Below the pieces are notes generated by a model. It saw only the letters and a program-made list of their open reading frames with translations. It did not search any database and was not told the DNA's origin. A program made the translations under genes and the position numbers. 64,000 nucleotides of DNA, taken from the NCBI GenBank assembly GCA_000442125.1, contig KE546974.1, forward strand, positions 1,054,001 through 1,118,000. Reading direction: 5' to 3'. This stretch comes from Opeltia flavorubescens. Its lineage: Eukaryota > Ascomycota > Lecanoromycetes > Teloschistales > Teloschistaceae. Below, piece after piece: positions 61,913 through 64,000 of the stretch; the stretch's first letter is position 1, and the number at the start of each line of letters is the position of its first letter.

Positions 61913-64000
61913 GTTATCTAGATCTATAAAACGCCTATTAAAATTTTTAAAAAAATAAATAGACGGTATAACTGTATATTTAACTTTTTTTTTTATATTT
62001 TTTAAACGATTTTTTATAATTTTAATTAAATTTTATAATTAGGTTTTTAATATTTATTAGATTTAATTTCAATTATTATAAATTATATTATTTTAATTAA
62101 CCTATTTAACTATTTAAATACTATTTTACTTTATTTTTTAAATCCTTTAATATATTTATTTAAAGTAATTTTTATTTATTTTAATTTATTATTTATAAAT
62201 TCTAGAAATAAATATTAAAAAACCTTTTATTTTTTTTTCTACTAATATTTTTCTAGTAAAAAAATATAAAAGATATTATAAATACGCGAACAAGATAATA
62301 ATAATAATTTATATATTTAAAAACTATTATATTTTTTAATATAATAAAATTTGATATAATAATAAATAAGTTTTTTAAATAATTTTTTTAGCTTGAAATT
62401 TTTTAGTAATAGAAATATTATATTATTAAAATTAAATTCTATATTTATATAAAAACGATTATAATATTTTATTTACTTTTTTTATACCTTTTAATATTGC
62501 TAGTTTAGTTTATTATATACTTTTATTAGTTTTTTTATATATTTTTCTACTATTAATATATTAAACTTATAAGTTTTTTTTAAAAAATAATATTTATAAT
62601 ATTAAATTCTAGGTTTAAATATATTCTAATTATAAAAAGAAATTTATTTTATTTATAGTAGAATAAATATTATTATTATATATAAATCCTATAATAAAAA
62701 AAATTTCGTTAAATTAAACTACTTTTTATTTAAATAAATTCGAAAATAGTATTTTAATAATTATTTTTGTTTTTTATTATTTATCTATCTAATTATAGAT
62801 AGAAAATAGTATTTAATTTTTTTTTTATTTTTAAATAATAATAGATTTTAAACTAGAATTCGTTTATAAATAATTTACTATTTTTACTAATAATACCTTT
62901 TAGTATAATCCTTTTATAAATTATTATTTTAAAGAATAAATCTATAAATTCTATTATACTAATAGTTTTAATATAAAATATATATATAGGTATTTTTCAA
63001 TATCGATCTACTATAATTAGTAGGATATTAATTATATCTATATAATATTTTAATAATAGTAATCCCGTTATAAAATTTAAGGTAATTTTTTAATATAAAC
63101 TATTAGGAGTTAAAAAAAACTAGAATTTATTATACGGTTTATATCTATATATTTTTATCCGCTAATAAATATTATATATTTATATATATTTTTTAACCTT
63201 TTTATTAAAATTAAATTATTAATACTAATAATAAAAAAGTTTTATTATTCGCTCCGTTTTAAAATAAATAGTTGAAAAATTATTATAATATTTTATTATA
63301 AGTTTTATATTAATAGCGAAATTCTTTAAAATATATTAAAATTTATAGAATAAAAATTTACTTTTTATTTTTAAACTTTATAATTCGGCTTTTATATATT
63401 TAGAATTTTTTTTAAAAACGTTTTTAATATTATATTTTCGAGTAATAATAAAATTATTATTTTATTAAAATTATAAAATTATTTTTTTATATTTATCGGA
63501 CTATTATTATAAATTATTTTATTAGGGATAAAATATTTTATTATTTAAATATAAAATATATTTTTTATATTTATCTATTTTAATAATAGAATTTATTATA
63601 TTTTTTTTATTAAAAAATAGTTTTTTTTAAAAACCTTTTATAGTACTTTTATAGAAAATTATTAATATTAATCTATTATAAGATTTTTAGATTAGTAAAC
63701 TATTATAAAATTCTTTAAAAATTATAACTTTTAATAAAAATTTTTTGAAATTTCTTTTATATTTTGTAATATAAATATACTACTTTTATTTTTATTATTA
63801 TTATTAATATAAATACTATACTATTAAAAAAAATTAGCTTTTATTATAATATAGATGTTATTATTATTTAAACTTTAGAGTTTATTTTTTAATAATCTTA
63901 TTTTTTTAATAGAAAATTTATAAAATTTAATTTTCTAATTTAATAGAAAATTTAAAAATTTATAATTATTAATTTTATAATTTAATACTATTATTTATTA
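61913..64000 (-). pseudogene. Ty3/Gypsy integrase remnant (element H), cut by window end
   Basis: On the minus strand the segment about 62700-63250 reads IKIYRYKPYNKF, then ITLNFITGLLLLKYY, ILLIIVDRYQKIPIYI, ILKGIISKNSKLFINEF and YYYLKIKKKLNTIFYL. These follow the order of the Gypsy integrase: H2C2 linker, first catalytic Asp (retained in VDRY), second Asp block (SDRG now SKNS), and HPQTDGQTE relic. The remaining 0.7 kb towards element G would hold the C-terminal region but was not resolved. It differs in sequence from I, A, B and C, so it is a further Gypsy family. RT would lie right of the window. Confidence 0.76.

Larger units (their letters stand above)
1..64000. other. RIP-mutated AT-rich retrotransposon block
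   Basis: Almost every CpA and TpG has been lost and TpA dominates on both strands; the first 600 bases contain one TG and one CA by eye, while CG is common. This is the known signature of fungal repeat-induced point mutation. Every recognisable coding stretch belongs to an LTR retrotransposon and is closed by TAA or TAG where Gln codons would be expected. Ambiguous bases (N) occur at 17263, 19686-19719, 21477-21511 and 60337. No host gene, tRNA or rRNA was seen. Confidence 0.9.

Overview
The window is AT-rich, gene-empty DNA that I read as a heavily mutated retrotransposon block of a filamentous ascomycete. TpA is everywhere, while CpA and TpG are almost absent: by eye the first 600 bases hold one CA and one TG. 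CpG survives. This is the footprint of repeat-induced point mutation (RIP), in which CpA becomes TpA on either strand. Former Gln codons have become stops and former Cys and His codons read Tyr, so no open frame of gene size remains. No intact host gene, tRNA, rRNA or CRISPR array is visible. The species cannot be named; AT-isochores, centromeres or dispensable chromosomes of RIP-competent fungi all look like this.

The block is a nest of LTR retrotransposons, most of which can be bounded by LTR pairs and 5-bp target-site duplications (TSDs). Bases 1-2115 are the end of a Ty3/Gypsy chromovirus-like pol (element I). Element A1 (+, 4610-18223, TSD aaaaa) is a Ty3/Gypsy element split by a complete second Gypsy, element C (-, 9804-16236, TSD cccga). 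Only 47 bp after A1 ends, a second A copy, A2 (-, 18276-40356, TSD tatat), starts tail to tail. A2 is itself split by a third Gypsy family, element B (-, 19556-27169, TSD tctac/tctat), and by a Ty1/Copia element, D (+, 28671-35997, TSD ataat). With the insertions removed, A1 is about 7.18 kb and A2 about 7.13 kb, which supports this reading.

Right of A2 comes about 0.6 kb of AT-rich DNA ending in a GC-rich CCCGACC-type patch, then a minus-strand Copia (F, about 41000-47200) whose 5' LTR and half-tRNA-type primer site are visible. Next is a head-to-head pair of 5'-truncated A copies: A3 (-, 47469-53084) and A4 (+, 53402-56224). A 312-bp solo LTR (TSD atttc) sits on their junction. From 56225 to 61912 lies the 3' part of a plus-strand B-family element (G) with its 3' LTR, and from 61913 to the end a minus-strand Gypsy integrase (H).

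Nothing here works as a cellular pathway; the shared theme is transposition followed by genome defence. The least expected item is a repeat of about 385 bp. One copy (29505-29890, inside D) has almost escaped RIP, while its sibling (51938-52320, inside A3) is heavily mutated. Other points of interest are the half-tRNA primer sites of both Copia elements, the fold-back A3/A4 junction, and a decayed Lys/Arg-rich frame antisense to element C.
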